Shown piece by piece: positions 47,209 through 63,122 of a stretch of 64,000 nt of DNA. The stretch is taken from the NCBI GenBank assembly GCA_022376515.1, contig WTXI01000006.1:1-64000 (forward strand), given 5' to 3'. The stretch comes from Lactifluus volemus (lineage: Eukaryota > Basidiomycota > Agaricomycetes > Russulales > Russulaceae). Below the pieces are notes generated by a model that saw nothing but the letters and a program-made list of their open reading frames with translations, was not told where the DNA came from and ran no database searches. Positions within the stretch are counted from its first letter, which is position 1. Each line of letters starts with the position of its first letter. The position numbers were made by a program, and so were the translations under genes.

Positions 47209-47815
47209 ATGGGAAAATCAATCACCAAAGTCGTCTACAAACCTGATCCCAACACATCTGATGTCTTCCTTGTTGTTGTCAACCCTGAAGAGGTGCGCAC
47301 GATCGTGAAAGCCTCCGAGAAGCCTACTCATGTTGCTTTAGTATAAGAGATGGAAGGAAGGAGGTAATTATTTTTACGTTTTATGTTAATCAGCCCTGCT
47401 GAAATGGATGCTTTCAGACAGGTAGAATTCCTTTCATGACTATTTCTTTCATCCTTCCCTACGGAAGCTTACAACAATCCCATCAGAACGATTCCCCTGG
47501 TTAATGTGGTCGACTGTATGTGACCTTCAACTACTCCGTCAGCGTAGCTCTCATCATGGGGTGTTGGGGTTGATCACAGCCTTCGAAATTCTCTCGTCGA
47601 ATCAGGGTCCGCAAGGACTCCTTGGCCGTCCTTCAAAGCAGGAACTCGACAATGTATTCGGGACGCATGTCGACATTGACGTCATCCACCAGATTCTTGA
47701 GAATGGAAAGGATGAATCTGGTGAAAGCATCGCTTCTGCCAAATGGGGAAGCAAGAACGATTCGCGTGGCAACGCTTTGGACAGTCGGGGTAGTAGCAGA
47801 ACAACCGGTATATGA
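47209..47815 (+). CDS. RTC3: RTC3-like protein (SBDS N-terminal domain)
   Basis: Small protein with the SBDS/Sdo1 N-terminal fold, related to yeast Rtc3 (YHR087W), implicated in RNA metabolism and telomere capping. Exons give MGKSITKVVYKPDPNTSDVF, LVVVNPEEYKRWKEG, TIPLVNVVDSFEILSSNQGP, QGLLGRPSKQELDNVFGTHV and DIDVIHQILENGKDE. Introns lie at about 47293-47344, 47363-47487 (possibly two) and 47517-47579. The family match is strong up to the ENGK segment. The final ~30 residues (SIASAKWGSKNDSRGN...) do not match the usual short tail and may be affected by a missed splice. Confidence 0.8.
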
Positions 47816-48039
47816 GTAGAGTGAAGACGAGGTTGATACCGTGACAGAGACGCAAGGCTTAAGACAAACGTTGTACTGCGGATTGTACTACTAGGAACAA
47901 ATACTTGCGATGTCCTTCAAAAGCACACCTTTGATGTTACCTTGCCGGAGTGGTTAACGTATTTTAATTTCGGTAGTTAGCAAATAAGTGTGTTCCCGGA
48001 AATAAAAAAACCAAACAAAAACCGTTTTCCTTCTTGACC

Positions 48040-49394
48040 ATGAAGTGCGTCTGGCTCGACTGTGATCCGGTATGTCTTGGTGTGAAGCTTTGAATCTTCA
48101 TTTTTAATTTTAATCACACCCAGGGACATGATGATGCTACTGCCATCCTATTGGCCATTCATTGCCCCAATATACGACTTCTCGGCGTTTCTACTGTACG
48201 GCACCCGTGCTACACATGTGTGCACAGTCCTAGCTAAGCTCTTCGCAAGGTTCACGGAAATACTACTGCAGAGTTCACCAAGGGTAACGCGTCGCGATGC
48301 TTGTACGCATTTGGAGCTCCGGAGCACGTCAAGGTCTATGGCGGCGCCGCGATGCCACTCCTACGACCTGCAAGGCACGACAGTCAGATCCATGGTCCTG
48401 ACGGGCTACGTGGTGTTGAAGGACTTCCGTCCGCCGATTTAAGTCCAGTCCGAGCGCGCATCGATAATCGATCTGCCATCGAAGCCATCGCCAACGCTGT
48501 GAGGCAGACATGGAACGATGGCGCTGGCGTCAAGGTCACCATAGTGGCATCGGGACCTCTGACAAATGTGGCACTTTTCGTGAGCGTCTACCCAAACCTT
48601 TTACATGCCATCGAACGGATCGTCTTCATGGGGGGTGGAATCGGCATCGGCAATCGTTCCGCGGTTGCAGGTTGGTCACGACCTTTGGGTGTCGTCGCCC
48701 GTTTTTTCGGACTCGTTCACCTGACCGCCCAGCGTTGGGACAGAATTCAATATTCTGTGCGATCGTGAGTCCCATGCGTTTTACTCTTTTTCTCATTGTA
48801 GTAACTCGCGTGGACAGCTGAGGCCGCCCAAATCGTTTTGAATGCACCCGTGCCCAAGGCGATGATACCCCTCAACGTTACCCACAAAGCCATAGTGACC
48901 GACTCGGTCCATGACCAAGTAATCAACCGGAATCCCCTGAAAGCGGATTCTGGGATTGTCACTGCCAGCAGTCGGCTCCGCCATACAGTCTCAACGCTCA
49001 TTTCCTCCTTTAAGGATGCATACAAGTCAACTTTTGCTTTTATGGATGGCCCACCCCTCCACGATGCATTGACAATAGCTTACGTTTCACAACCAGAATT
49101 GTTCACCACACGACGGTACAGGGTAGATGTAGAGTTGAGCGGGACCCACACAGCGGGACAAACCGTGGCGGACGTCTGGGAATACCTGAAGGTGGATGAC
49201 ACCTGGGGTCGGACGGGCAAGAATTGTGAAGTTGCGATGGATCTTGACGTCTGCATCATACCTCGCATTTCTATTGATTGGATTTGGATATTAACGGGAC
49301 CCCTTCTCAGGTCACGGAGTTTTTCGGGCTGTTCCTTGATTGCGTTGCAAAATGCGATGGGGTATCGCCGCTGAATCATGAATGCGCAAATTAG
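48040..49394 (+). CDS. URH1: Inosine-uridine preferring nucleoside hydrolase
   Basis: Cleaves ribonucleosides to base and ribose in nucleoside salvage. Exon 1 codes MKCVWLDCDP and joins to GHDDATAILLAIH, giving the Ca-binding motif DCDPGHDDA. Then come LLGVSTVHGNTTAEFTKGNA, VKVYGGAAMPLLRPARHDSQ, HGPDGL, VTIVASGPLTNVALFV and IVFMGGGIGIGNR. Next are EFNILCD, AQIVLNAPVPKAMIPLNVTH and AFMDGPPLHDALTIAYVSQP (Ca/ribose ligands). It ends VTEFFGLFLDCVAKCDGVSP with the stop at 49392-49394. All catalytic Asp/His motifs are visible. Introns at about 48071-48123, 48196-48248 and 49242-49309 have good GT/AG ends. Splicing around 48660-48830 is less certain. Confidence 0.9.
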
Positions 49395-49494
49395 TGCGAC
49401 CAGTCTGGGTATGTACAAAAATGGATGGACGATAGCGTCCGTGAACCCGAAGTGGAGTCGAGTGGATCATGTTGTCGAGTTAATAGTTCACTGT

Positions 49495-52400
49495 TCATGC
49501 TCTTCCTCCGTCAATAAACATCTTACTGAGCGGCCTTCGTTCGGGACGCATCCTGCGCTTTCCGCCACGCATACTGCGAATGGTTTGATCAAGAGCGCCC
49601 TGTTCTATCATCTTGGTGCCCGCCACCCGACCCTGCGAGTTCGAAGGGGCCAACATTTGAGCGTCCTGAGCCACCTTGAGGGTCTATCCTTTATATAAGT
49701 ACTTCTACGTCCAACGAACAAACAAAACACAGACCGGTTCTGATTTGGGCCCTTGGATCTCGATGGTAGTTATGATTGGCGGCTTGCCTGCTTGGGCCTT
49801 CTCTTCTGCATCATGGACTTCCAGGGCCGCTTTCTGAGCATCATCATTCTCAGTCTGCGAAGCAGATAAGGAAAGCTGATATCTTACTTGAAGGGCAGAA
49901 GAGAAGGACAGGATTAACGCGAAGAAATCTTCTGGTTTAGGCGAGTCCGGCGAATCAGGGGTCTCGCCATAGTAGATGAGCAAGTTCTTAAGGTCCGTCT
50001 CGAGAGCTGATCCAAGTTTAGACATCGCGTCTATGGTGACCCGCTCTTTAATTAGAAATGGCTTGCAAACTCTCCTTTAGCTACGACTTCGATTCAGTTC
50101 GTACAAGGAGAAGGATGCGCACCTCCATGACGACAACAAATCGATCCTGAGTGGATGATACTTTAGCTTTTCTAGCTTGCCTCACCTCATCCTGAATGCG
50201 GTTTAAGCCAACTACCAGGGTAGAGATAGAAGTCGTTAAGCTCAAAACAGATACTGCATGACGACCGAATGAGTGATACCCCATTTATGACCGGAGGGCT
50301 CACCTCGTGCAGCCGCTTCTACATGGGGCATGTCCTCGAGAAAGGTTACTAAAGTTGGGTCTGCACGTAGAAGAACGCGGGCAATGTAATGAAGTAACGT
50401 CGGGCACTCGGGGCCACCCTTCACGGACTTCGTCTCTCGTAACTAGATTAGCCACATGAGGCACGTCCAAAGAAAGCAGATGCTCGAGTGACCTTCAAGA
50501 GGGCTTCTATCTTGAAGCCGCGAGCCCCACCGCGGAAGCTGGAACCATTAAGGGCATTTCCCACCGTGAGAACAGCCTAGCGGGGTTTAGTCGTGGTCGA
50601 AGTCCCTGGGGAAGTCCGCACCTGGAGGACACGCCTGAACTTCTGTGATGTTTTGAGTTCTCGTGACGCGCTGTGAAGAATATCCAGTTCTGGTCGTATC
50701 TCTTCAACGTCGAGTTCCAGCCTTCGCCGATAAATCATGCATCGCAGGCGGTCGGTGATCCTGGGAATATCCATAATCTAGATGGAGCATTGCAGTTTGC
50801 GCTTGCTAGAACGGAGCCAGACCTACCTGATAGAAGAACTGGTCTGCCTTGGCAAGTTTACTGACATCTCCGAAGTCCTTGAGTCTAACGACCTCTTCCG
50901 CAGTGGGCGTCTGCCTCTCCATCGCCTTTAAGTCGTCAACTGAGAGCGCGTTATCATCAAGTTCGAGAAGGGCCTTCCGAATGTCTGCCGGGGTAAGCTT
51001 TATTCTTGAAAGCATGATGGCTACGAAGATGTGAGTGAGGGGATTAAAGGCGGGGTGGGCAACTTGCCAATGTTATTAGCTCGTGTTATGTCTAACAAAG
51101 TGGTCACAGACGCTTTCCTCGCGGAGTTCGCACGCTGCGACGGAGGGTCCGTAGCGCTGCTGAGCGCAAACGTAGGCTCCAAGTCATCTAGAGAGAATAC
51201 GGTATCGGAGGAAATATCATTCCACACAGACAATGTTAATGCGGCAGGCTGTAATTTGTTCCAAAAGAAAGGCGTAGTCGCTTAGCTGGCTCCGCTGCGC
51301 GTGATTTCCCAAGCGGATAGCTGGAGACAGAGAGACAGAACTGCTGCCGAATGTAGGCAAGGGTGGTGGCGGAGGCCCCGAACTAATCGAAGTAGGCGGT
51401 GGTGGCGGTGGTGGCGGCGGGGGAGGCGGTGGACTGCTAGGATTTGTCCCTGCAGGGACATGCATAGGAGGCGGAGGTGGTGGTGGTGGTGGTGGTGGTG
51501 GAGGCGGTGACGGTGGTGGGGGAAGGGAGGGCTCATGTTGCAATTGCGATCCTAAGGGTGGCGGTGGAGGCGGTGGCGCTGACGAAAGCGGTGGGGCCGA
51601 CAACGGCAGAGATGCAACTTGTAAATCAGAAGCTTCTTCAGATACGCTCGCTGGGGTTGCAACAGGTTTGACGTTGGTTGGTCGTGGTGGGGGGGGAGGG
51701 GGAGGGGCAACACTCGTTTTGAAGTCTTTCTCGGTGATAAACTTCGGTTTAGCAGCCAGCTGAATTTTCAAGTCTGCTAATTCTTCCTTGAGTGCAACTA
51801 GTTCCTCCTCCTTACGAGCCATGTTTTCGATCGCCCTTGACGCAAGGAGGGTGGCATCGACATTAGTGTCCGCCCTCCGAGAAACATCTTGGGACTGGAA
51901 TCGAGAGTACACAGACTCAAGGGCTCGCTTTAGGTATAAGAGCTCCTTGTCCTTCTGAGAGATAGTACTTTCTAAATCCGCTACCTGTCAAGGTGCACAA
52001 CGATGAGTAGTGTCACAGCTATTCAATCCGTAAACAAACCTGTGTCTTGAGCTTTGCAATCTCGTCCATTACGCTAGTCCATTTGATTTTCTCTCGTTCC
52101 CTCTTGGCTCGTTCATCCTATTTCGTTGAGTGGGGTCAGCGGGCCAAATTCAGCCCGAACACTCATCGCGTACTCCGGAAAGACGTACACTTTCACGAAC
52201 CTCAATAAGATTCGAGGACTTCCAGTGATCAAGTTCGATTGTAGCTGTAAGACCTGTTTCTCCTTCTGAACCAAACGCTGAAATAATCCATGGAGGTTCT
52301 ATCGAGAGGATGAAAACAAGTGGAAGCAGAAGAAGTTGACATACGTCTGAGCCGCCTTTCGCTCTTGAGCTAGGGGCTGGCGCACCCGTTGGTAATGCCC

Positions 52401-55400
52401 TCAGAGTGTTGAGCTCGGCCGTCTGCTGATTCAGGTTTTCTTGTATTTGTAGACGCTTTTGAGGCATAGGTTAACTAAGTGGTTTTGCTTATGCGTGGAT
52501 CCAGACATACCTCGGCTTTCAGGTGCTCAATTTGTTCTTGGAGTGTTTCTATAAGGGCAATTCTCTTCCCATCCCCCGCACTACCTATTTCAACGGAAAC
52601 ACCAGTAATTTCTTGCACAGTTTCGGTGAACTTAATCAAAAATGGCCGCCAGCCGCCCTGCCTAATTAAGGTCAGCTGAAGCCGGGGGATTGAAGAGTAT
52701 CGTCGCACAAATCGCCAATGGAACTAGCTTGCTCAAGAAAGGCTGCAGTAATGGAGGACAAATATGTCGCTGGGAAGCTAGGAGGGTATGACAATCAAGA
52801 CTGTCGTGAAGCTGTTGAGAGCCATACTTTTCACTTTGCGGCTGGAACAGAGGTATCAGCGCCTTAAGCACCCTGACCATCTTGTCATGTTCTTCAGTGC
52901 GAGATCTCGTCAGCGCGACAAGTTCTCAAACGTCGATGCTAGCTCGGACGTCTTGTACCGATCACCAGCTTGAAAAATGTTAGATACACGTTCCCGCATG
53001 TCTTCTTCATCTTCGAACTTCTCTTCCGTGTAAACGTCAAGCTGGGTTATCAAACTTTCGGGCGGCCTTATGTAGCGTAGGGTCTGGTGTAGTGTGAGTG
53101 GACATAATCTAGTGACGAGCACCTGACACTCACAACGATGACTTCATTCAAACCTCGTCTACTGAGCTCCTCACGAAGTAGAATTCGCTCTTCAAGTGAC
53201 TCGGGACCATTTGTCAGGGCATTGATTAAGACCATAGATGCCGTGCGGGCTTCCCAAGAGTGGTCATCCTCTAAGGGAGGTGCCACATCCCCGACAACGT
53301 CATTTGAATCAATCTCAAGGAGACGCAGTGACGAGATGAGTTCCTCGAATCGAAATGCTTCCTCAAATACGACCCGATAATCTGACATTGCTGCCGTGAC
53401 CATTTTGTGACCTCTGGAATGGCTAAAACACAAATGGCCGCTAAAAGGTCGGACACCAAGACCGCAGTTTGGACGAGGAGTGGTGTAATGAATAGACGAT
53501 GTGTGTGATTGCAGTAGGTGAAACAAGGACCGCATTGAATCCCGACTGTAGCCAGTTATTATTGACGTTAAAGACATCAATCACTAGCTTACCTCCGTGT
53601 TGGACAAAACTCTAAAAACTTTCATAATTTCCAGGAGCACAGCATCCTCCAAATCGGTAAGATGTTTCCTCTTGCCTGCCCTTCCAACGAGGCCGGCTAA
53701 TATGGTGCTGAGAGCATCGAAACCCGCCTCTTTCTCAACAAATTCTTTTATCCAGAACACACGAGCCGTGGATAGATGAACTCGCAATGAGATGAGGTGT
53801 TTCACCAACTTTGTGTCGACAGCCTTGCCTTTGATACTGTCTACATACCACTTTGGAGTCTTGACTTCCTTCGGTTGGTCCTTACTCTTCTCGCCACCAG
53901 AAGAAACCCACCAGCTCGACCAGAGTCCACCTGTGGTCTGAGGCTGAAGGGGTTGAGATTCTTCCACTGCTTCGCATTCTGGGCTTGACCTAGCATCCAA
54001 CTAGGGTCGGGTCTCTCACCATTACGGTTTGAGCTCGAAGGGGGAGTAGAAGGAGAAGCGCTCGCCGCGCTCCATCCCGGCATCGATAATCGTTTCATTA
54101 GGCCAGAGTCTCCAGTGAGCTGAGGAACAAGTCGGGGTAATAAATTACCCGCGCTCGAAGGGCCGTACGTAGCAGAATAGGATGGCTGCGTAACATGTGA
54201 ATGTGGTTTCGGGAAGGCGACTCTAGATTGTTTGTGCTGTCCCAGGAGATACGACTTCCTGTCTGCAGGGAGTTGATGCATTGCCTGGCGTTGAGGCTCT
54301 TTCAAGCCCAAGTCATCCTGTCCAGTGCTTGAGAAAACTAAATATTACGTCGGCATCTTTGTACATACCAACATCTCTCAAAACCATCCATATCCAAATC
54401 AACGTCCCCAGTATCAGAGTGCATCGTGAGAACATCAACATCGCTTTAGTTCGCTCCATGGGCTTGGGCTCGCTGACGTTCATCCTCTCCGATATCGAAC
54501 TTCTATGTGCTCTAGTTGGGGAAGTGGGTGTCGAAGGGCGGAGCCAGTTTTCGAACACGCTAGAGAGTCGAGCCTGGGAGAGCGATTGGCGCCAATCAGT
54601 GGACTTCGTCCTCGACTGCGGGGAGACGTCGGATTCTGGACGGGCATTGCCTTGCTTGGCCGTTCCGTCACCACCGTCTTCTTCTTCCGACGACATTTCT
54701 GTATCCTGAATTGCGTTTGTTGTAGAATCGGATGGTTCAAGTGACAAAGAAGACGTAGAGCGTGGCCGCGAGCGGCGGTACCATTCGTCTGGGACCGAGA
54801 AGCGAAAGGAATGCCTCGCCTTGGGGGAAAACGGCGATGGGATCTGTGGTGCGTTAAACAACTCATAGAAGGGCGCGTCCAAGGAAAGCAAGACAGCCCC
54901 TTGGGGGACAAGTTTAAGTTGATGTGTCATTAATAAAAATAACTATATGCGGCTCACTCTCGGTATCGTCTTCAGCCCAAACTTCTTCTAGTACATATTG
55001 AACATGAGCTCCACCAGGCCCTGGTAGAGACCTGGTAAGTCCAAGAGTCTCCAAGACATATTCGACAACTTCTCGGACAGTGGTGGTCCTTGAGAAAAAG
55101 CACTTCCACGTGAAACCGTCGTGGATTTCAGGGACGCGAAGAAATGATATTGCGACGGACAGCGAGGGATGCAGAGAGACGAGGCGCAAGAGAGGTGCGT
55201 GGAGATGAGACGTCAAAGCGAAGGCTGAGAAGTGACGTTGAAGTGAGGGGTCTGACTCTGGGGTCTGAATCAAGGGAGCAACCCTGGCTGTCTCATTCAG
55301 AAGACCTAGAAGCGAAATGTACAGCTAAATGATTAAATAGAGGAGACTCCAGATACGTACCATCTCCCAAAGACTCCAATTCACCCACTTCCCATTGACG

Positions 55401-55595
55401 ACCAGGTGACTCCTTTCGAATTAACTGAATGGCCCAACCGTGAGGGTCTAGGTCCCCGAGGATGTCGGATTTGACTTCGTCGAAACTAATTAGTGAATTA
55501 ATTACGTCACCGACAGTGCCGTCTTGCTGTATTGAAGCAAAGTGAAGGGAGGCAGACGGTAGGACGACTGGTACGATAAGTACGTCATCGGACAT
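49495..55595 (-). CDS. Formin (diaphanous/Bni1/SepA type, FH1-FH2)
   Basis: Actin nucleator for cables, cytokinesis rings and tip growth. It starts MSDDVLIVPVVLPSASLHFA. The N-terminal part includes GWAIQLIRKESPGRQWEVGE and a Ser-rich linker (54800-54000). The GTPase-binding/DID region spans about 53900-53000 (TPKWYVDSIKGKAVDTKLVK, FDALSTILAGLVGRAGKRKH, RPPESLITQLDVYTEEKFED), followed by a coiled coil (52700-51800). FH1 is a long poly-Pro region (about 51690-51350). FH2 follows, with DITRANNIAIMLSRIKLTPA, EVVRLKDFGDVSKLAKADQF and KLGSALETDLKNLLIYYGET. The last exon codes GALDQTIRSMRGGKRRMRPE, a DAD-like basic C-terminus ending FIDGGRA at 49495. Domain order implies Rho-GTPase autoinhibition control. 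Confidence 0.92.
51350..51700. repeat. FH1 poly-proline low-complexity tract, including (GGT)n
   Basis: GGT/GGC/GGA-rich on the plus strand, coding runs of Pro on the formin strand. The longest pure (GGT)n run is about 51476-51500. These tracts bind profilin-actin and SH3/WW proteins and are often variable in length. Confidence 0.85.
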
Positions 55596-55698
55596 TAGGG
55601 AGCACAAGAAGAGTAACAGTACAAAACGCACAGCAAGATAAACAAAGTAAGACTCGGGAGAGATAGTGCAAGTACTACATGACTAAGCAAACGACCCC

Positions 55699-58960
<3,262 letters not shown>

Positions 58961-59445
58961 GGTAGAAGGTAGTTCGACGCGAAGTATCACTGATAAATGA
59001 GCGTGACGGAACACCTTGACGCGAAAATGCCTGCCCTTCATCATATCACGTGACAGTGTGATCACCCTGTAACCACGTACTAGACCTGCTAGACTTGTAA
59101 ACATTATTATTATTAAGAAACGATATAAAGTACGGGGGTATCCAGGTTATCTAGAACGACGATGCACATACCCTTCCCTCATGGCAGTCTCCACTGACCT
59201 CCTTGACTGAACAACATTTAGCAAACAAAACGGTGAACAATTACCGTGCGTAGCACGCTAATTGCAGCTTGAAACGCATTAAAAAGCAAGATAATGATAT
59301 ACTCGGAGAAGGAGGGATTCAGGTCTCAGAATAGAAAAGGCGAGAAAACAAGCAGTGCCAATTTAAACGTTTATCGATTCTTGCGCGCATTGAAGATCAG
59401 ATGACAGGTCATTGATGCCGGGAAGATAACCTGGGTGTTTTATTA
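58961..59445. other. Intergenic, MCM6 promoter / P450 3' flank
   Basis: About 485 bp with no gene. Contains a short ATT trinucleotide run (about 59104-59115). MCM6 promoter elements are expected near 58961-59100, but no MluI-type cell-cycle box was noticed. Confidence 0.5.
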
Positions 59446-61359
59446 TCAGCCATACAGGTGAGCGCGTAGGGGATGCCGTACAAAACTATCTCGCATTTCC
59501 ATGCTCTTCTCTGTCGTTTCTGGAGGTGATAGCAAATCGAAATTCCTGGCGATCGCAGCTACGGCTATCCTTAACACCATTTGTGCCAGGTTTTGGCCTC
59601 CACAAACACGAGAGCCCGTTCCAAATGGCATCATATGTCGGTTCATGATTCAAGCTGCTCCTTATTTTCCCCAGTTTCCAGCCATCGGTCTGGAAGAAAG
59701 GTTTCCGGGGACGAGAACACAGCCGGATTACGGTGCACAGTCCATCCCTGGGTTGCAACGATCGTCCCTGAAGGTAGGGCGTAACCCATTAAGTCAAAGG
59801 CCTCAGGCATATCCGTCTTCACGTTGGAGTCTGGTACAACACGCTCAAGTAGGCTCGGAGCAGCACCGTAAAGACGAAGACCTTGAAATAGTCCGTCACA
59901 AGACAAGCGGTGAGAGTAGAACGAACCCAACCTTCTTTAATAAATGCATTCAGATATGGGAGGCCTTGAAGGATGGAGATGTCAGGGAGCATCTTGCAAT
60001 CGGGCATAGTTGTGTCCAACTCGGCCTGAAGTTTCCTGGCCACGTCGGAACGGCGACTGAGCTCCCAGCACAGGTATGAGAGAGTTGTTGAAGACGTATC
60101 GCATGCACCGATACTAGCAAAATTTTCAGAAGGTAGGCAGGGCCACCGAGGACAGAGGGACGCACAGATGGCCTATGTGCTCGGATATGATGTCCCGGTC
60201 AGAGGTATTGTCAGTCGAAGAACCAGAGTAGTGACGAATGAGGCGATGGACAAGCGCTATCCTATCAGATTGCTCCGACGATCCGGAGACCATGTGTAAC
60301 CGTGTCTCATAAACTCTGGCACTGACAAACTGGCCAACAAATAACCATTAGTAGCCTGAGTCCCTTAAATCGCGACTACTCGCCTCAGTCATGACTCTGT
60401 CCGAGTTGCAGAGCTGGCGCCAGCGACGATTAGGAATTGAACATACTAATTTCCATGTCCAGGCTGGCACAGCACTCCGCTGAAAAAACGATGAGTCTGT
60501 AAATCATACGGTAGAGACTCGGAACATACGACGATGCCTCGCTTTGGAAAATCCCCAATTGCGGTGACCAGGGGATCGTCGATGTTGGTGGCCCATTTAC
60601 TCAGAGCACCGGTGGCTGAGCCAAAGGAAGAAGAGGTGGCTACGTCTGCCATCAAATAGCGAAAAAAGGCAAGGCAGTCGATTGCATTTCCTTCGGTCAC
60701 CCCATCAATAATCTAATTTGCGAGTGAGGATCGAATAGGGATCGAGACAGGAAATATTGGCATGTCTTACATTGACCAGTTCTAGCACGGTTTGATGTAT
60801 GTCCTGCTGGAATTGAGCGATACTGGCCGGGGTATAGTGTGGGGCATAGCCTTTCTTGCGAAATACATGAGATGCGTGAGGTAAGGTGGTCATTCTGCAG
60901 AAAATAATGTTAAGCCGTATGAAGCGTGTGTATGCTGAGGGGATCGTCCGCACGCATGGTCGTTGTCATTCCTGGAGCATCCTATTAGCATACAACTATA
61001 GGACGATAAGGGCTAAATCCGAACGTCAGGAGACTCTTATAGTAAGCGCTCTTGTCAAACTTGAGAGTGGAATAGACACTCTTCGTGGTGGAGATATCGT
61101 TGAAGACCACCTTGTTCGGGCCGACACGCACGACGGGGCCATACTTCTTGAATAAGGTATCTATAATTCTGCATTGTTGAAGACGGACAACGTGTGTCGT
61201 GAGCCATAAGTCGGATATTGCCGCATACCAGGGACCGGGGATATCGCAGAGTGGAGAAAAGCAGAGCTGATATATTGCGCAAAGGATGAAGTAGAGAGCG
61301 ACGAAGCCACAAGTGATGGCGATGGTGTGATCAAACACGAAATCTAATATGAGAGGCAT
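59446..61359 (-). CDS. Cytochrome P450 monooxygenase
   Basis: Haem-thiolate monooxygenase, probably ER-anchored: MPLILDFVFDHTIAITCGFV begins a ~30-residue transmembrane anchor ending at the Pro-rich hinge CDIPGPWYAA. Next come YGPVVRVGPNKVVFNDIST and LPHASHVFRKKGYAPHYTPA (C-helix region). The I-helix is NFASIGACDTSSTTLSYLCW; the K-helix ExxR is split by an intron (AFIKE / GLRLYGAAP). DRWLETGENK (PERF region) and the haem loop MPFGTGSRVCGGQNLAQMVL with the ligand Cys complete the set. All canonical motifs are present, with no clear frame break, so the enzyme should be functional. Substrate and CYP family cannot be assigned from sequence alone. Neighbours are housekeeping genes, not a biosynthetic cluster. 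Confidence 0.9.
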
Positions 61360-63122
61360 CGCAGGTAAGTAGAAATATGGGGAAGTCGGACCTGATAGAA
61401 GGGGGGGGGACGCAGGATCGGGCGGAAAGAGGGTAAGCTAAGGTTGAGACGGTCGCCAAGAAAGCTCTCATTTATATGTAGCTGAAGATAATTTCGAGGA
61501 AGACGGGGCCCGTTTGGACGACTTCTACGCGGTCTTTCGGGGCCAAAAGAAGATAACGGGTTACTCTTTTCACCTACCCCGTTCACCCCTTTCTCTTTCA
61601 CTTGAGTCCGGCAGTATCTGTCCCCTTTCATATTTTAGTCGTGGCCCATCATCTATAACTTGAAGTACGCGTTTATCGGACCAACCTCGACCCAAGTCGT
61701 GAGACCGCGTGGTCCTGAGCACAACGAGTGATGGCTCCGAGCAGATGAATCAGAAAATGGCCATCACAGATTTGTCGGGAGCTCTAGAAAGGCCTGGAAT
61801 TCAAAGGCGCAGAAGACATCGATCGATCACGTCAGTACATTCACTGGCACTGCGGTCTGATGTCATGACGGGCACGTTTGCTTTACCTCCAGCGTGTGGG
61901 CTCCGCGCTGCATCGATCGGGATTAATTAAAGAGAATTGGTAGAGATCGAGTCGGCCGTGTAAGTGATGATATACATCGCATGCTGCTCAGAGGAGGAAC
62001 TCTACGCCAGTGCAATCGTGACGGTTGCCAGCAAGCGCAAAAGGAAATACCAGATTTAGGCTGTCACAACACAGGCAGAAATACACTTGAGGACAAGTCG
62101 CATCGCAAAACAGTCAGTCGTGCTGGTCAGTGGCCAAGTGGGCTTATGCGTGAGAAACCCAAAGCACGCTGATCTTTCGGAGGACACCGCACGTCCGGCC
62201 ACCACGGCCGCTCGGTCAGAATACGACGCGTGTATGGCATATATCACCCCGACTGGTTCTTGTTAGAATAAAAAAAAATCGCACTAGAAACGCATCGATC
62301 CCGCGTCTGAACAGGACAGAAGGTAAAGTTGGCGAGTCGGAAAGGGCTGGTATCCGTATGGGACTCGGAAGAGTAACATAGTGTATCCTTGATAGGGAAG
62401 TGAAAAGGGTGTCATCCATTGATGAGAGTATATTCAGGTTGTCTATGTCTACATTTGCCCAGGTGCTCGGCTTCTGTCAGGAAAGCTGCACGACAATACC
62501 TAAAGTCTCAACCGATCTGCCAAGGATGAGCTCTCCCTTTGATAACAGTTGTGAAACTAAATGACACATGGAAGCTTCTGTACAACTGTCATACTTTATC
62601 TTTCCGGGGTTCGTTCAGCTCCGAGTTGCCAGTTGACTCGAAAAATTCGGTAGTCGAGATTCCGTTGACTGAAACTCAATTGAATCCGTTGCGTCCGAGT
62701 CCATATCTCAGGCTGCCAGATGGGTCTGGGCCCTCTGACGATCTGAAGATTGACATAGCTAACGCATTCCAATTCAACGGCGTTCTTCTCCGGTGTTTGA
62801 TCATACGCCAAGTACTTTGCCAAGCGTGCCTGTTCTCCGTGCTGTCGTCGCCAGGTGGTGATCTTTCGCCGCCATCCTGTGTTTCATGAGAGCTACTGTG
62901 TGACATGCGCCACGAGAGATTTGGGCGTTGGTTCTCCTTTTCGCTCAGATGTTTAAAGCTTTATCGCGAGAAGCACTTGGCCTTAGGCCTTAGCGATCAC
63001 GAATGGTCCTCTTATGGTGACAGCGGGCGCAACGATCCATTTCAATCCCTACTAGCCGGCCTTGTTATCTCCATCTATTCCATGATGTCGCAGGTCGGCA
63101 GCAATAGCCTGCGCACGACACG
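61360..63122. other. 1.8 kb without a supportable gene
   Basis: Between the P450 start and the MetAP stop. It includes a G/C-rich run GGGGGGG near 61401-61408 and ORFs below 120 codons. At 62539-62906 both strands are open over the same ~300 bp, with no domain on either strand and no partner exons. It may contain a small orphan gene, a relic or only UTR and promoter sequence. Confidence 0.5.

Noticed and set aside
47941..47985. tRNA-like 5' half (GCCGGAGTGGTTAACG)
   Set aside because: It resembles a tRNA D-arm, but no anticodon arm, T-arm (GTTCGAATC-like) or acceptor pairing follows.
51301..51671. Plus-strand Arg/Trp- and Val-rich ORFs
   Set aside because: These are the antisense reading of the formin FH1 poly-Pro tract.
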